Assembly (NCBI RefSeq): GCF_000014285.2
Contig: NC_008343.2
Span: forward strand, 434,001 to 498,000
Origin: Granulibacter bethesdensis CGDNIH1
GTDB lineage: Bacteria; Pseudomonadota; Alphaproteobacteria; Acetobacterales; Acetobacteraceae
Length of the DNA stretch: 64,000 nucleotides
Reading direction: 5' to 3'
Positions 35,848 to 49,259 of this stretch are shown in pieces. Numbering within the stretch: position 1 is the stretch's first letter; every line of letters begins with the position of its first letter. A program made the translations under genes and the position numbers. The notes beneath the pieces were generated by a model. The model saw nothing but the letters and a program-made list of their open reading frames with translations, searched no databases and had not been told where the DNA came from.

Positions 35848-38621
35848 GATTCCGCTTCTACATCGCCATTGTGCGCCTGCGAAGAAAGCATAGACTTAAA
35901 ATGATACATAAGATCGAGTGCTTCGCGTGGAGTGAGTTTATCCGGTTCCATCTGACCCAGTGCCTCGATCAATTCCGGCGGTAGAGAGGCGGGTTTTGCT
36001 TCATGAATGCCTTCTGCCGGCTCTGTCTCTGTTTCGTTGCCATGGCTGGCGGCGAACAGGGGCAGAGTCGCGTTATCGGTCAGCCCGACGGAACGTTCCT
36101 CCAGTGCCGTGAGCAACTGTCCGGCCCTGCGGACGGTGGCGGCAGGCACACCAGCCAGTTTCGCGACATGGACACCCCAGCTTCGTCCTCCGGCCCCTTC
36201 CGCCACTTCATGCAGAAACACGACCTTACCGCGCCATTCCTGCACTTTCATTGTATAGGGGCGCAGCATCGGCAGTTCCCCTTGCAGGCGCGCCAGTTCG
36301 TGGAAATGGGTGGCGAAAATCGTGCGTGCGCCGATACGGCTATGCAGGGCTTCCAGCACTGCCCAGGCGATGGCCAGACCATCCAGCGTGGAGGTGCCAC
36401 GCCCGATTTCATCCACGACGACCAGGGAACGGGGACCCGCCTGATGCAGAATGGCGGCGGTTTCAGTCATTTCGACCATGAAAGTCGATTGCCCGCGTGC
36501 CAGATCATCCGACGCGCCGACCCGGCTGAACAGGCGATCTACAATACCGATATGGGCTGCTCTGGCCGGAACCGGTAGTCCCGCCTGCGCCAGAATGACA
36601 ATCAGGGCGTTCTGCCGCAGATAGGTGGATTTGCCCGCCATATTCGGCCCGGTCAGCAGCATGACGCGTCTGCTGGCGGACAGATCCGTATCGTTGGGCA
36701 TAAAGGGGGTCGGACCGCCTTCCAGGGCTGCTTCCACCACGGGATGGCGTCCGGCCTCGATAGTCAGCGTCTGGTCATCGGTCATGACGGGGCGGCACCA
36801 TGTGCCGCTTTCCGCCAGACGGGCAGCGGATTGCAGCACGTCCAGACGGGCCAGCGCCTCGGCGCAGGCGGCGATGGAACCGGCATGGGCCTCCACCTTT
36901 TGCCGCAGGGCGGTGATGACGATCATTTCCCGTTGCCGGGCGCGTTCGGCGGCCTCGGTAATGCGTCGGTCCAGCTCCGACAGGTCCGGATGGGTAAAGC
37001 GTGCCCCGTTGGCCATGCCTTGCCGCAGGATCAACTCCGGCACCGTCCGCAGTGTTTCCACCGCGACGGCAGGCACTTCGATCATGTAACCGAGTTGCGC
37101 GTGATGACGGATCTTGAGGCTGGCGACGCCATAGCGCTGGGCGTATTCGGTCTGAAGTGCGGCGATGACCTTGCGGCTGTCATCCCGCAGCCCGCGTTCG
37201 GCATCCAGTTCCCCGTCGAAGCCGCTGGCGATTACGCCGCCATCCTCGATGCGAGCGGGTACTGGATCGGCGAGCGCCGCCTCCAGCATTTCCGGCAGAT
37301 CGGGTGGCAGATGCAGGGCGGCGTGTAATTCAGCCAGTGCGGAGGGCAGGATGCCTTCCAGCAATCCGGCGGCTTCCATGGCAATGTGTGCACCATCGCG
37401 AATGGCGGCCAGATCGCGAGGCGTGCCGCGTCCCAGCGCGATACGCCCCAGCGCGCGGGCCATATCGGGGCAGCCCCGCAGAGTTTCCCGCAGGCGCATG
37501 GACAAAGTCGGCTGTTCCAGCAGCCAGCCCCATCCATCCTGTCGGGCGGTGATGACTGTTCGGTCGGTCAAGGGAGCACCCAGCCATGCGGCGAGCATTC
37601 TGCCGCCAGCCGGGGTCAGGGTGCGCTGAACAGCGGACAGCAAAGTGCGTTCGGTGCCGCCATCGCGGGCGCGGTCGATCTCCAGACTGGCGCGGGTGGA
37701 GGCATCCATGGCCAGTCGCCCGGCCTCGCCCACCGGCACGGGATGACCGAGGCGAGGCAAAGCCCCCATCTGTGCATCCCGCACGTAATCCAGCGCCTGC
37801 ATGGCCGCCATGGCCTCGGCATCGGTAAAGCTGCCGAATACGTTGATATGGCTGACATCGTATGCTTCAGCGAGTCGTGCCCTGGCATTGGCCGGGTCGC
37901 TGACCGGTTGTTCCGGTCCGCGCCGTGCATCCCACATTTCCAGATGCAGGGAAGAGGGGCAGAGAATTTCCGCCGGATCGAGCCGGCCCAGCAGGGCGGT
38001 CAGGCCGGATTCGTCCAGTGATTCCGTCTCGAACAGCCCGGTGGAGATATCCAGCCAGGCTGCCCCCAGACGATTCCCGGACTGCGTAATGGCCAGCAGC
38101 AGATTGGGACGGCCCGCATCCAGCAAAGTTTCCTCGGTAATGGTACCGGGGGTCACCAGACGTACGACATCGCGGCGAATCGGGCCTTTTCCAGCGCGGT
38201 TTTTGGGGTTTTCCATCTGCTCGACAATGGCAACCCGCCAACCGCGGCGGATCAGTCGGGACAGATACATCTCGGCGGCATGGACCGGCACGCCACACAT
38301 GGGAATCGGTTCGCCTTCATGCAGCCCGCGCTTCGTCAGCTGAATATCCAGCGTGGCGGCGGCATTTTCCGCATCCTGAAAAAACAGTTCGTAGAAATCG
38401 CCCATGCGGAAAAACAGCAGCGCATCGGGATGCTGGTTTTTCAGGACGAACCATTGCGCCATGGCGGGTGTGGCGCCTGCCGGAATGGCGGTAGCCGCTT
38501 CACTGCCGGCCCCGTTGGAGGCACGGGCGGCACTGCTTCCGGGGGGACGGCCCCGGCGTGTGGGAGTCGATGCAACGGGCATGCAATGCAGTGTAATGGC
38601 TCCCATTTTTTCGGCCAGCAT
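35841..38621 (-). CDS. mutS: DNA mismatch repair protein MutS
   Basis: This protein of up to 926 residues has the mismatch-binding motif in GDFYELFFQDA (the F-x-E wedge) and VPMCGVPVHAAEMYLSRLI. The Walker A motif GPNMAGKSTY is at about 658-667, Walker B is in SLVVVDEIGRGTST, and the helix-turn-helix region YTMKVQEW...GRSWGVHVAKLAG follows. It recognises mismatches and recruits MutL. The start is uncertain: ATG 38621, 38606 and 38582 all precede the conserved domain. A low-complexity N-terminus (about 15-45) is unusual in length. The region 38622-38839 holds no gene I can support. Confidence 0.97.
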   Translation of the reverse strand: MLAEKMGAITLHCMPVASTPTRRGRPPGSSAARASNGAGSEAATAIPAGATPAMAQWFVLKNQHPDALLFFRMGDFYELFFQDAENAAATLDIQLTKRGLHEGEPIPMCGVPVHAAEMYLSRLIRRGWRVAIVEQMENPKNRAGKGPIRRDVVRLVTPGTITEETLLDAGRPNLLLAITQSGNRLGAAWLDISTGLFETESLDESGLTALLGRLDPAEILCPSSLHLEMWDARRGPEQPVSDPANARARLAEAYDVSHINVFGSFTDAEAMAAMQALDYVRDAQMGALPRLGHPVPVGEAGRLAMDASTRASLEIDRARDGGTERTLLSAVQRTLTPAGGRMLAAWLGAPLTDRTVITARQDGWGWLLEQPTLSMRLRETLRGCPDMARALGRIALGRGTPRDLAAIRDGAHIAMEAAGLLEGILPSALAELHAALHLPPDLPEMLEAALADPVPARIEDGGVIASGFDGELDAERGLRDDSRKVIAALQTEYAQRYGVASLKIRHHAQLGYMIEVPAVAVETLRTVPELILRQGMANGARFTHPDLSELDRRITEAAERARQREMIVITALRQKVEAHAGSIAACAEALARLDVLQSAARLAESGTWCRPVMTDDQTLTIEAGRHPVVEAALEGGPTPFMPNDTDLSASRRVMLLTGPNMAGKSTYLRQNALIVILAQAGLPVPARAAHIGIVDRLFSRVGASDDLARGQSTFMVEMTETAAILHQAGPRSLVVVDEIGRGTSTLDGLAIAWAVLEALHSRIGARTIFATHFHELARLQGELPMLRPYTMKVQEWRGKVVFLHEVAEGAGGRSWGVHVAKLAGVPAATVRRAGQLLTALEERSVGLTDNATLPLFAASHGNETETEPAEGIHEAKPASLPPELIEALGQMEPDKLTPREALDLMYHFKSMLSSQAHNGDVEAESW

Positions 38622-38839
38622 GCCGAGATGGCGGAGCGTAGACTGTTGTATAATCGCAACATCTTTTTATGGTCTGCCGTAAGCTTGGCCAGCCGTCGGG
38701 CAAAGAAAGCCGACTCTGTTCCAGTTTATGCAGCCTGTCAGCGGCGCCCCCTTGAAAATCATGATATTGTCTCCAGTTGCGGTTGATCCCGCCGGAGTCT
38801 GGTGCGACTGAGGGGCGGTATGGAAAGGAACGGCATATC

Positions 38840-39274
38840 GTGGCGGCGCTGATCTTCGGCGTATTCTATCTGGCCGCGATTATCATGATCGTGGCCTCGC
38901 ACGGCTTTGCGACCTCCCGCTATCAGCGTGAAATGCGGCGCTGGGGCGATGAGGAAGCCGCATTTTTCGGCTGCTTTACCCGGCTGGCAAGCGATACGGT
39001 CAGTGGCTGGCTGCTGGACAGGCGGGTTGATCGCTCGCAAGGGCCGATTGTCGTTTCTGCTCATCGCCATGGCCGGATGATCGGCCTGACGACACTGGCG
39101 ATGCCGCAGAATGGGGATTCTCCCCTCGATTTTACGCTGACTCTCGAAAAACCGGTGACAGAAAGCGATCTGTTGAGTGAACGTGTCGTTCTGTGGGCAA
39201 GGGATGGCCATCTGGTCCGACAGGTTGTGATGGATGCCGTGTTGCAGCGCCGCCTGATCGGCAATATCCATTGA
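38840..39274 (+). CDS. Small single-membrane-span protein of unknown function
   Basis: This protein of about 144 residues has one N-terminal membrane helix (AALIFGVFYLAAIIMIVASH, about 2-21) and a soluble domain with no motif I recognise. The segment WLLDRRVDRSQGP and the end DAVLQRRLIGNIH are polar and predicted mixed alpha/beta. GTG 38840 follows GGAAAGGAA by about nine bases and puts the helix at the N-terminus; the frame is open to 38777. It sits 25 bases before the deacetylase gene and is probably co-transcribed with it. Confidence 0.55.
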   Translation: MAALIFGVFYLAAIIMIVASHGFATSRYQREMRRWGDEEAAFFGCFTRLASDTVSGWLLDRRVDRSQGPIVVSAHRHGRMIGLTTLAMPQNGDSPLDFTLTLEKPVTESDLLSERVVLWARDGHLVRQVVMDAVLQRRLIGNIH

Positions 39275-39299
39275 TACAGACTGCATTGGGAGCGGGCGC

Positions 39300-40235
39300 A
39301 TGGCTCTGGATAATGAGACATATCCGCGTGATCTGATCGGCTACGGCAAAACGCCGCCTTTTGCGCGCTGGCCGGGGGGCGCCAGAATCGCAGTCAATTT
39401 CGTCGTGAATTATGAAGAGGGTGGCGAGAACAGCATCCTGCACGGCGATTCGGCATCGGAGGCCTTTCTGTCGGAGATGATTGGCGCACAGCCCGTACCC
39501 GGCCTGCGCCATATGAATATGGAAAGCCTGTACGAATATGGCAGCCGGGTCGGGTTCTGGCGGTTGATGCGTCTGTTCGACTCATACAGGTTGCCCTTCA
39601 CCTGTTTTGCAGTAGGCATGGCGCTGGAGCGTCATCCGGAAGCGGCGCAGGCAATGATGGCAGCAGGCCATGAGATAGCGAGCCATGGTTATCGCTGGAT
39701 CGATTATCAGTTCGCGACCGAGGACGCAGAAAGAGCCGATCTGGCGCGCGCGATCGAGGCGCATCGCCGTGTGACTGGCAAGCGCCCGCTCGGCTGGTAT
39801 CTGGGCCGCTGTTCCCCTCATACGCACCGTCTGATCGCGGAGGAGGGCGGTTTTCTCTACAATGCCGATACCTATGCCGATGATCTGCCGTACTGGGATC
39901 TGCACCATGATCGGCCGCAACTGATGGTGCCGTATACGCTGGATGCCAACGACATGCGTTTTGCTACGGCACAGGGATTCAATACGGCCGAGCATTTCTT
40001 CACCTATCTGCGCGACAGTTTCGATACTTTGTATGAGGAAGGGGCCGTGACCCCGCGCATGATGTCGATCGGGCTGCATTGCCGTCTGGCCGGGCGGCCG
40101 GGGCGTCTTCCGGGACTGAAACGCTTCATCGACCATGTGCTGGCGCATGACGGTGTGTGGATTTGCCGTCGCGAGGATATCGCTCGCCACTGGCATGAGA
40201 CCCATCCTCCCCCGGCCCAATGTGTGCCGGGATAG
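39300..40235 (+). CDS. puuE: PuuE-like polysaccharide deacetylase-family protein (allantoinase-type)
   Basis: This 311-residue NodB-fold protein begins YPRDLIGYGKTPPFARWPGGARIAVNF, typical of PuuE allantoinases, and has NYEEGGE, GHEIASHGYRWIDYQ, GKRPLGWYLGRCSP and TLDANDMRFATAQGF. PuuE enzymes open allantoin without the metal needed by classical allantoinases. No urate, ureide or glyoxylate gene is adjacent, so substrate assignment rests on the family alone. It is convergent with ligA, with a 15-base gap. Confidence 0.83.
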   Translation: MALDNETYPRDLIGYGKTPPFARWPGGARIAVNFVVNYEEGGENSILHGDSASEAFLSEMIGAQPVPGLRHMNMESLYEYGSRVGFWRLMRLFDSYRLPFTCFAVGMALERHPEAAQAMMAAGHEIASHGYRWIDYQFATEDAERADLARAIEAHRRVTGKRPLGWYLGRCSPHTHRLIAEEGGFLYNADTYADDLPYWDLHHDRPQLMVPYTLDANDMRFATAQGFNTAEHFFTYLRDSFDTLYEEGAVTPRMMSIGLHCRLAGRPGRLPGLKRFIDHVLAHDGVWICRREDIARHWHETHPPPAQCVPG

Positions 40236-40250
40236 CAGGCCGGACTGTTT

Positions 40251-44047
<3,797 letters not shown>

Positions 44048-44087
44048 CGGGATGAACCCCGTTCAGGAAACGCCAGCCACCATTCCG

Positions 44088-44960
44088 TCAGAATACGGAG
44101 TGCCACATGCGGGAGAAGAAACCGGAACCGGTGGTGCCGGCGCGGGGAACAGGCTCCCCCTTCACCAGATTTTCAGCGGCCAGATCATCCCAGCTGCTCT
44201 GATACCAGGAACTGCCGGGATAGTTGTGTCCCAGCACCGCCGCCGTGCGGCGCGCATCGCTGCGCAAACCCAGCAGCAGATACAGTTCGGTCAGGCGGTG
44301 CAGGGCTTCGGGGACATGATTGGTCGTCTGATATTCCTTGACGACGGTCTGGAAGCGGTTAATGGCGGCGGCATAGAGATGCTCCCGCTCATAATAACGA
44401 CCGATTTCCATTTCCTTGCCGGCCAGATGGTCCCGGCAGAGATCAATCTTCAGGCGGGCATCGCGGGCATAGCCGCTGTCCGGGAAGCGGGAAACCACTT
44501 CCTGAAGAGCAGTCATGGCATCCTCTGTGCCTTTCTGGTCACGCTGGATATCCGCGATCTGCTCATAAAAAGACAGCGCGCGAAGATAATAGGCGTAGGC
44601 GATGTCCTTATGAGTCGGATGCAGCTGGATGAAACGGTCGAGCGAACCGATCGCATCCATATATTTATGTTCCAGATACTGGGAATACCCCTGCATCAGC
44701 TGGGCGTTCGCCGCCCATGACGAGTAGGGATAATATTGCTGGACGGCATCGAATTGCTGGGCCGCCGTGGTGTAGCGGTGGTCCTGCATGGCGTCGACGC
44801 CGGTATTGTAGAGTTCTTCAACCGACATTTTCGCCGGATCGAGTTTGGCCAGTTCGTCATCTTTGCTGCTGCCGCACCCGCTGGCGAGCAGGGGAAGAAG
44901 CAGGGCTGCGCCGATGCGGCGAGCCGCCTTTGCGCGCGCGAAGGATGAGAGAAGCACCAT
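44088..44960 (-). CDS. bamD: Outer membrane protein assembly factor BamD
   Basis: This lipoprotein of about 290 residues has a signal peptide and the lipobox LASGC near residues 25-29; TPR-like repeats follow, with EELYNTGVDAMQDHRYTTAA, YPYSSWAANAQLM and FIQLHPTHKDIAYAYYLRAL. BamD is the essential lipoprotein of the BAM complex that inserts outer-membrane beta-barrels, such as the OprB protein encoded in this window. ATG 44960 is chosen because it places the signal peptide at the start; the frame is open to 45041. Confidence 0.95.
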   Translation of the reverse strand: MVLLSSFARAKAARRIGAALLLPLLASGCGSSKDDELAKLDPAKMSVEELYNTGVDAMQDHRYTTAAQQFDAVQQYYPYSSWAANAQLMQGYSQYLEHKYMDAIGSLDRFIQLHPTHKDIAYAYYLRALSFYEQIADIQRDQKGTEDAMTALQEVVSRFPDSGYARDARLKIDLCRDHLAGKEMEIGRYYEREHLYAAAINRFQTVVKEYQTTNHVPEALHRLTELYLLLGLRSDARRTAAVLGHNYPGSSWYQSSWDDLAAENLVKGEPVPRAGTTGSGFFSRMWHSVF

Positions 44961-45059
44961 GGACACCGACTGATCTGTGAGACGCACCTTACCGCGCTTA
45001 TAGCACGGACTGGCGCGGGGCAAGCTGTTGTCGCAAGACAAGGACCAGCGGAAGGGGTA

Positions 45060-46037
45060 TCAGGCGGCAGAAAGCCAATCCATTGTATTGGCTGAAACGG
45101 TCTGCCAGGCGGATGCGTCACTCAACAGCGCGCGCAGCAGACGGTTATTGAGGGCATGGCCGGTACGATGCCCCACGAAACGACCGATCAGAGGGTGCCC
45201 GGCCATAGCCAGATCGCCCACTACATCCAGCAGCTTGTGGCGCACGAATTCATCCGGCATGCGCAGGCCTTCAGGGTTCAAGACCTGATCGCCATCGACA
45301 ACGATGGCATTATCGAGGCTGCCGCCACGGGCCAGTCCGGCCGCACGCATGGCCTCGATTTCTTTGGCCATGGTGAATGTGCGTGCACTGGCCAGATCAT
45401 GACGGAAATTATCCGTGTCCATCGTCATGGTCAGAGCCTGTCGCCCAATGGCAGCGGCATCGAATTCAATGGACAGCGAAAGGGAAAAGCCGCTTTCCGC
45501 AGGATGCAGCTCGGCGAAGGCACTTCCTGCCTCGACGCGAACAGGTTTCAGGATTTTGATGCTGAGACGGGACTCGGATTGTTCTTCGACCCCCGCACAG
45601 TCGATCAGGAACATGAACGGTGCAGCGGAGCCATCAAGGATCGGTACTTCCGGCCCGTCAATTTCGATCAGCAGATTGTCGATACCCTGCGCGGCCAGTG
45701 CGGCCATCAGATGCTCGACTGTTCCGACGCTCGCATCAGGGAAATCCGGCGCAGTCAGCAGAGTGCACAGGCGTGTATCTGTCACGTTGTCAAAAGCGGC
45801 CGGAATATCAAAGCCGAGATCAGTGCGGCGAAATACAATACCGGTTCCCGGTGCAGCGGGGATCAGCCGCAGCCTTGCCGGTGCACCGCTGTGCAATCCG
45901 TGGCCGACGCAGTCGATCGGTGATTTGAGGGTCACCTGCCGCTTGCCCGGTGTGAAAGAAGGGCTGGAAAGGGAGGCAGGCGAAAAACCGCTCGGCATTC
46001 CCGTCATTCCATCCATTCCTTTACCCTTTCCTGTCAT
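45060..46037 (-). CDS. lpxC: UDP-3-O-acyl-N-acetylglucosamine deacetylase LpxC
   Basis: This zinc enzyme of about 325 residues catalyses the committed step of lipid A synthesis. Zn-binding His is in SVGTVEHLMAAL, and the HKLLDVVGDLAMAGHPLIG and GHRTGHALNNRLL motifs hold the remaining His ligands and catalytic residues. Family features KSPIDCVGHGLHSG and LLIEIDGPEVPILDGSA are intact. The N-terminus is Met/Gly-rich and the start is uncertain: ATG at 46064, 46037, 46016 and 46007 are in frame. I used 46037. A stable hairpin lies between ftsZ and this gene. Confidence 0.95.
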   Translation of the reverse strand: MTGKGKGMDGMTGMPSGFSPASLSSPSFTPGKRQVTLKSPIDCVGHGLHSGAPARLRLIPAAPGTGIVFRRTDLGFDIPAAFDNVTDTRLCTLLTAPDFPDASVGTVEHLMAALAAQGIDNLLIEIDGPEVPILDGSAAPFMFLIDCAGVEEQSESRLSIKILKPVRVEAGSAFAELHPAESGFSLSLSIEFDAAAIGRQALTMTMDTDNFRHDLASARTFTMAKEIEAMRAAGLARGGSLDNAIVVDGDQVLNPEGLRMPDEFVRHKLLDVVGDLAMAGHPLIGRFVGHRTGHALNNRLLRALLSDASAWQTVSANTMDWLSAA

Positions 46038-46112
46038 CACTGTCCCGCGCGGCCTGTTATGCATATGGCCGCGCAGAAAGGATTGAAGTCAGTGCCCACC
46101 CATCATGAAAAT

Positions 46113-46152
46113 GGCCGGCAGGGAGAAGCTAACGCGCTTTGCCCTGCCGGCC
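46113..46152 (-). terminator. Hairpin between ftsZ and lpxC, probable partial terminator
   Basis: An 11-bp perfect stem (46113-46123 with 46142-46152) closes an 18-base loop. Reading leftward it is followed by ATTTT, a short T-run. It lies 91 bases after the ftsZ stop codon and about 75 bases ahead of the chosen lpxC start, so it could attenuate read-through from the division genes into lpxC. The T-run is too weak to be sure of termination. Confidence 0.5.
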
Positions 46153-46243
46153 AATTCAAGGATTATTTCTGACTATTACGCTATAAGCGGCTGATTTTCA
46201 AAGATTTTGTATCAATCCGTTACACTCGGTCAGGCTTTGTCAC

Positions 46244-47905
46244 TCAGGAGGACTGACGGCGCAGGAAGGCCGGAATGTCCAGCCCTATTTCTTCGGTTGC
46301 CGCTGGCCGAACAGAGGGGCGCGCCTGCTGGTCGGGCGAGGCATGATTGTCGGCGGCCTGCTGACCATCATGCAACACGGGTTCGGTACGGGGCGGCTGC
46401 GGCGTAACCGGGGCTTCATGGGCGGGGGCGCTGCCACCCCCCATGCTGCGGCGGATGGCGCCGGTCACCACATTGAAGATGCTGCTGCGCGGCGGTGCGG
46501 CCTGGTGGGCAGGCTGTGGCGCATAGGCAGGCTGTGGCGCATAGGCAGGCTCCTGCGTGAACAGGCCGCGCGGTGCGCTGGCGGGTAGCGGCGCGCGCGG
46601 TGCTTCAGCGTCCGTTCCGGCATAGCCATGCCCATGGCCGGCCGAAGGCGGCGGCGACTGCACGAAAGGCGCCCGGACCGGAGCGGTGGGGGAGGGAGCT
46701 TGCGGAGCCTGATGCTGCTGGGTCGGTGTCCCACCCTGCGCAGGGAAAGGGGCCGTTTCTGCCGGCGCATAATGGCCGGGCTGATAGGCGGCGAAGGCGG
46801 CCGCCTCAGCCTGCTCGGCAGACTGCGCCGACAGGGAAGGACCGGGCGAGACGGCATCGACCGGCATGGCCGCACCGCCACCGACTGCCACCAGACGGGG
46901 ACGCTCGGAGGACAGGGAGGACATATGGTTGGCCGGGCTGTCGATCCCGGTGGCTACGACCGAGACCCGCACCTTGCCGTTCAGGCTTTCGTCAATGGCA
47001 GAGCCGAAGATGATATTGGCTTCCTCATCCACTTCCTCGCGGATTCGGTTGGCGGCCTGATCGACTTCGAACAGGGTCATGTCCTCGCCGCCGGTGATGT
47101 TGATCAGCAGGCCGCGCGCACCGCTCATCGACGTGTCTTCCAGCAGAGGATTGCTGATGGCCAGTTCGGCGGCGCGGATGGCACGGTTTTCACCTTCCGC
47201 CTCGCCTGTGCCCATCATGGCCTTGCCCATTTCAGCCATGACGGTACGGATATCGGCGAAGTCCAGATTGACCAGACCCGGTGCCACCATCAGATCGGTC
47301 ACGCCGCGCACGCCCATATAAAGGACATTGTCGGCCATCTTGAACGCTTCCTTCCAGGAGGTGCGCTCATTGGCCAGGCGGAACAGGTTCTGGTTGGGGA
47401 TGACGATCAGCGTATCGACGTATTGCTGAAGCTCCTCGATCCCGGCCTCGGCTGATTTGGCGCGGCGGCTGCCTTCGAAGCTGAACGGCTTGGTGACGAC
47501 GCCGACCGTCAGGATGTTGCGTTCCCGTGCCATGCGGGCGATCACCGGGGCCGCCCCCGTGCCGGTGCCACCGCCCATGCCGGCGGTGATGAATACCATA
47601 TGGGCACCGTCCAGATGCCGGTACAGCTCATCGGCGGCTTCCTCGGCGGCGGCGCGGCCGATTTCCGGCTTGGCTCCCGCGCCCAGACCCTGCGTGATGT
47701 GCGGGCCAAGCTGCACGCGGCGATCGGCGCGGCTGTGCATCAGCTGTTGCGCATCGGTATTCGCAACGACGAAATCGACACCGGCCAGATTGAGCGCGAT
47801 CATGTTGTCAACCGCGTTCGTGCCGCCGCCGCCTACACCGATCACGGTAATGCGCGGGGTGAAATCTGTGTGCATCTGCTGCGGGATGGTCAGGTTCAGA
47901 GTCAT
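46244..47905 (-). CDS. ftsZ: Cell division protein FtsZ
   Basis: This 553-residue tubulin homologue forms the Z-ring. The GTPase core (about 1-320) has [13 protein letters not shown], the tubulin signature [10 protein letters not shown] near 108-117 and the T7 loop [15 protein letters not shown]. The C-terminal conserved peptide [10 protein letters not shown], which binds FtsA, is at the end. The linker (about 330-535) is long and rich in Pro/Ala/Gln, and contains a perfect 18-base tandem repeat encoding AYAPQP units. It starts 55 bases after ftsA. Confidence 0.98.
   Translation of the reverse strand: MTLNLTIPQQMHTDFTPRITVIGVGGGGTNAVDNMIALNLAGVDFVVANTDAQQLMHSRADRRVQLGPHITQGLGAGAKPEIGRAAAEEAADELYRHLDGAHMVFITAGMGGGTGTGAAPVIARMARERNILTVGVVTKPFSFEGSRRAKSAEAGIEELQQYVDTLIVIPNQNLFRLANERTSWKEAFKMADNVLYMGVRGVTDLMVAPGLVNLDFADIRTVMAEMGKAMMGTGEAEGENRAIRAAELAISNPLLEDTSMSGARGLLINITGGEDMTLFEVDQAANRIREEVDEEANIIFGSAIDESLNGKVRVSVVATGIDSPANHMSSLSSERPRLVAVGGGAAMPVDAVSPGPSLSAQSAEQAEAAAFAAYQPGHYAPAETAPFPAQGGTPTQQHQAPQAPSPTAPVRAPFVQSPPPSAGHGHGYAGTDAEAPRAPLPASAPRGLFTQEPAYAPQPAYAPQPAHQAAPPRSSIFNVVTGAIRRSMGGGSAPAHEAPVTPQPPRTEPVLHDGQQAADNHASPDQQARPSVRPAATEEIGLDIPAFLRRQSS
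46509..46551. repeat. 18-base tandem repeat in the FtsZ linker
   Basis: Two perfect copies of an 18-base unit (46509-46526 and 46527-46544) are followed by 7 bases of a third. The unit is in frame and encodes AYAPQP-type hexapeptides, so copy-number change would lengthen the linker without frameshift. Confidence 0.85.
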
Positions 47906-47960
47906 GGGCGGTCTCCCCCCTTGGGCGCTGGCTGGACGAAATGGGTGACAGGAACAGGCA

Positions 47961-49259
47961 TCAGACCCGCTCCTTCAGAAAATTGACGAAGCGGCGCACC
48001 AGACCGGTCGGGCGCTCCGCCTCAAGATCGAGATCATGCATGCTGCGACCCTGCCCGGCGGCCCAGGCGAGCAGCCCGGCTGCGGTGGCGAAGGCGGGGC
48101 CGGATGCATTATCGGGCAGGCCACGGAGATTATGGGGCCTGCCCTGTCTTACTTGCTTGTTCAGGATGGCAGCCGCCATTTCCCGAACGCCGGAAAGCTG
48201 GCTTGCGCCGCCCGTCAGCACGACACGGGCACCGGAGGCACGACCCAGGCCTGAGCTTTCCAGCCTTTCACGCACCAGCTCGAACGTTTCTTCGAGCCGG
48301 GGCTTGATAATGGAGACGATGGTGCTGCGCGGCACCTTCGTAATGTGTTCTTCGTCTTCCCCGACCAGAGGAACCGGCAGCATTTCCCTCTCATCGTCGG
48401 GGGAGGCTTGCGTACTGCCATACAGCGTTTTCAGCCGTTCGGCATGCGCGACCGTGGTGGACAGCAGGCGGGCAATGTCGTTGGTGACATGCACGCCGCC
48501 AATCGGCAGCTGGGCGGTATGCAGCACCTGTCCTTCTGCAAAAACAGCCATTCCCGTGGTCCCGCCGCCCATATCAATGACGGTGGCCCCCAGTTCACGC
48601 TCATCATCCACCAGGGTGGACATGGACGCCGCCATCGGTGCGGACACCAGTTCGGCAATGTCCAGATCGCACCGGCCGATGCAGGCGCTGAGATTACGCA
48701 GCGCGGTGTTGGTGGCGTCGATCACATGCAGCCGTGCGGTCAGTGTATCGCAGTGCATGCCTCTGGGATCGGCCACCCCCCCCATTTCATCCACGGCAAA
48801 ATTGAGCGGTATCGCATGGAGCGTTTCCCGTCCTTCCGTCATCGCGCGGGAGCGTCCTTCCTGCACCACGCGGCGGATATCGGCATCGGTCACCGGTCTG
48901 CCGCCCACGGGCCACTGCACGTTGAACAGCCTGCTCTCCGGCTGACCGCAGGAGAGGTTGACAGTGACACTGCGCAGCCGCGTATCGGCCATATCCTCGG
49001 CCTGACCGACCGCCGCGCGAATAGCGCGTTCGGCTTCATCCAGATCGGTCACGCCGCCGCCGCGCACGCCCCGTCCTTTCTGCCAGCCGAAGCCCAACAC
49101 ACGCAGGGTGCCGTCGGCCTCGGCACGACCGATCACGCAGGCAATCTTGGTGGTTCCGATATCGAGCACGCCAAACGGTCCGCTACGGAAGTGGCGATTC
49201 CGTGGCAGTGTTTCAGGACCAGCCGAGGGCTGGTGCAGATGGCGGGCGCTGTCGCTCAC
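47961..49259 (-). CDS. ftsA: Cell division protein FtsA
   Basis: This 432-residue actin-like protein tethers FtsZ to the membrane. The phosphate-binding motif [16 protein letters not shown] is near 29-44, the 1C domain is in the middle, and [20 protein letters not shown] and [11 protein letters not shown] follow. The C-terminal amphipathic membrane-targeting helix is in [13 protein letters not shown]. The start is GTG 49259, overlapping the ftsQ stop by GTGA. Confidence 0.97.
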   Translation of the reverse strand: MSDSARHLHQPSAGPETLPRNRHFRSGPFGVLDIGTTKIACVIGRAEADGTLRVLGFGWQKGRGVRGGGVTDLDEAERAIRAAVGQAEDMADTRLRSVTVNLSCGQPESRLFNVQWPVGGRPVTDADIRRVVQEGRSRAMTEGRETLHAIPLNFAVDEMGGVADPRGMHCDTLTARLHVIDATNTALRNLSACIGRCDLDIAELVSAPMAASMSTLVDDERELGATVIDMGGGTTGMAVFAEGQVLHTAQLPIGGVHVTNDIARLLSTTVAHAERLKTLYGSTQASPDDEREMLPVPLVGEDEEHITKVPRSTIVSIIKPRLEETFELVRERLESSGLGRASGARVVLTGGASQLSGVREMAAAILNKQVRQGRPHNLRGLPDNASGPAFATAAGLLAWAAGQGRSMHDLDLEAERPTGLVRRFVNFLKERV

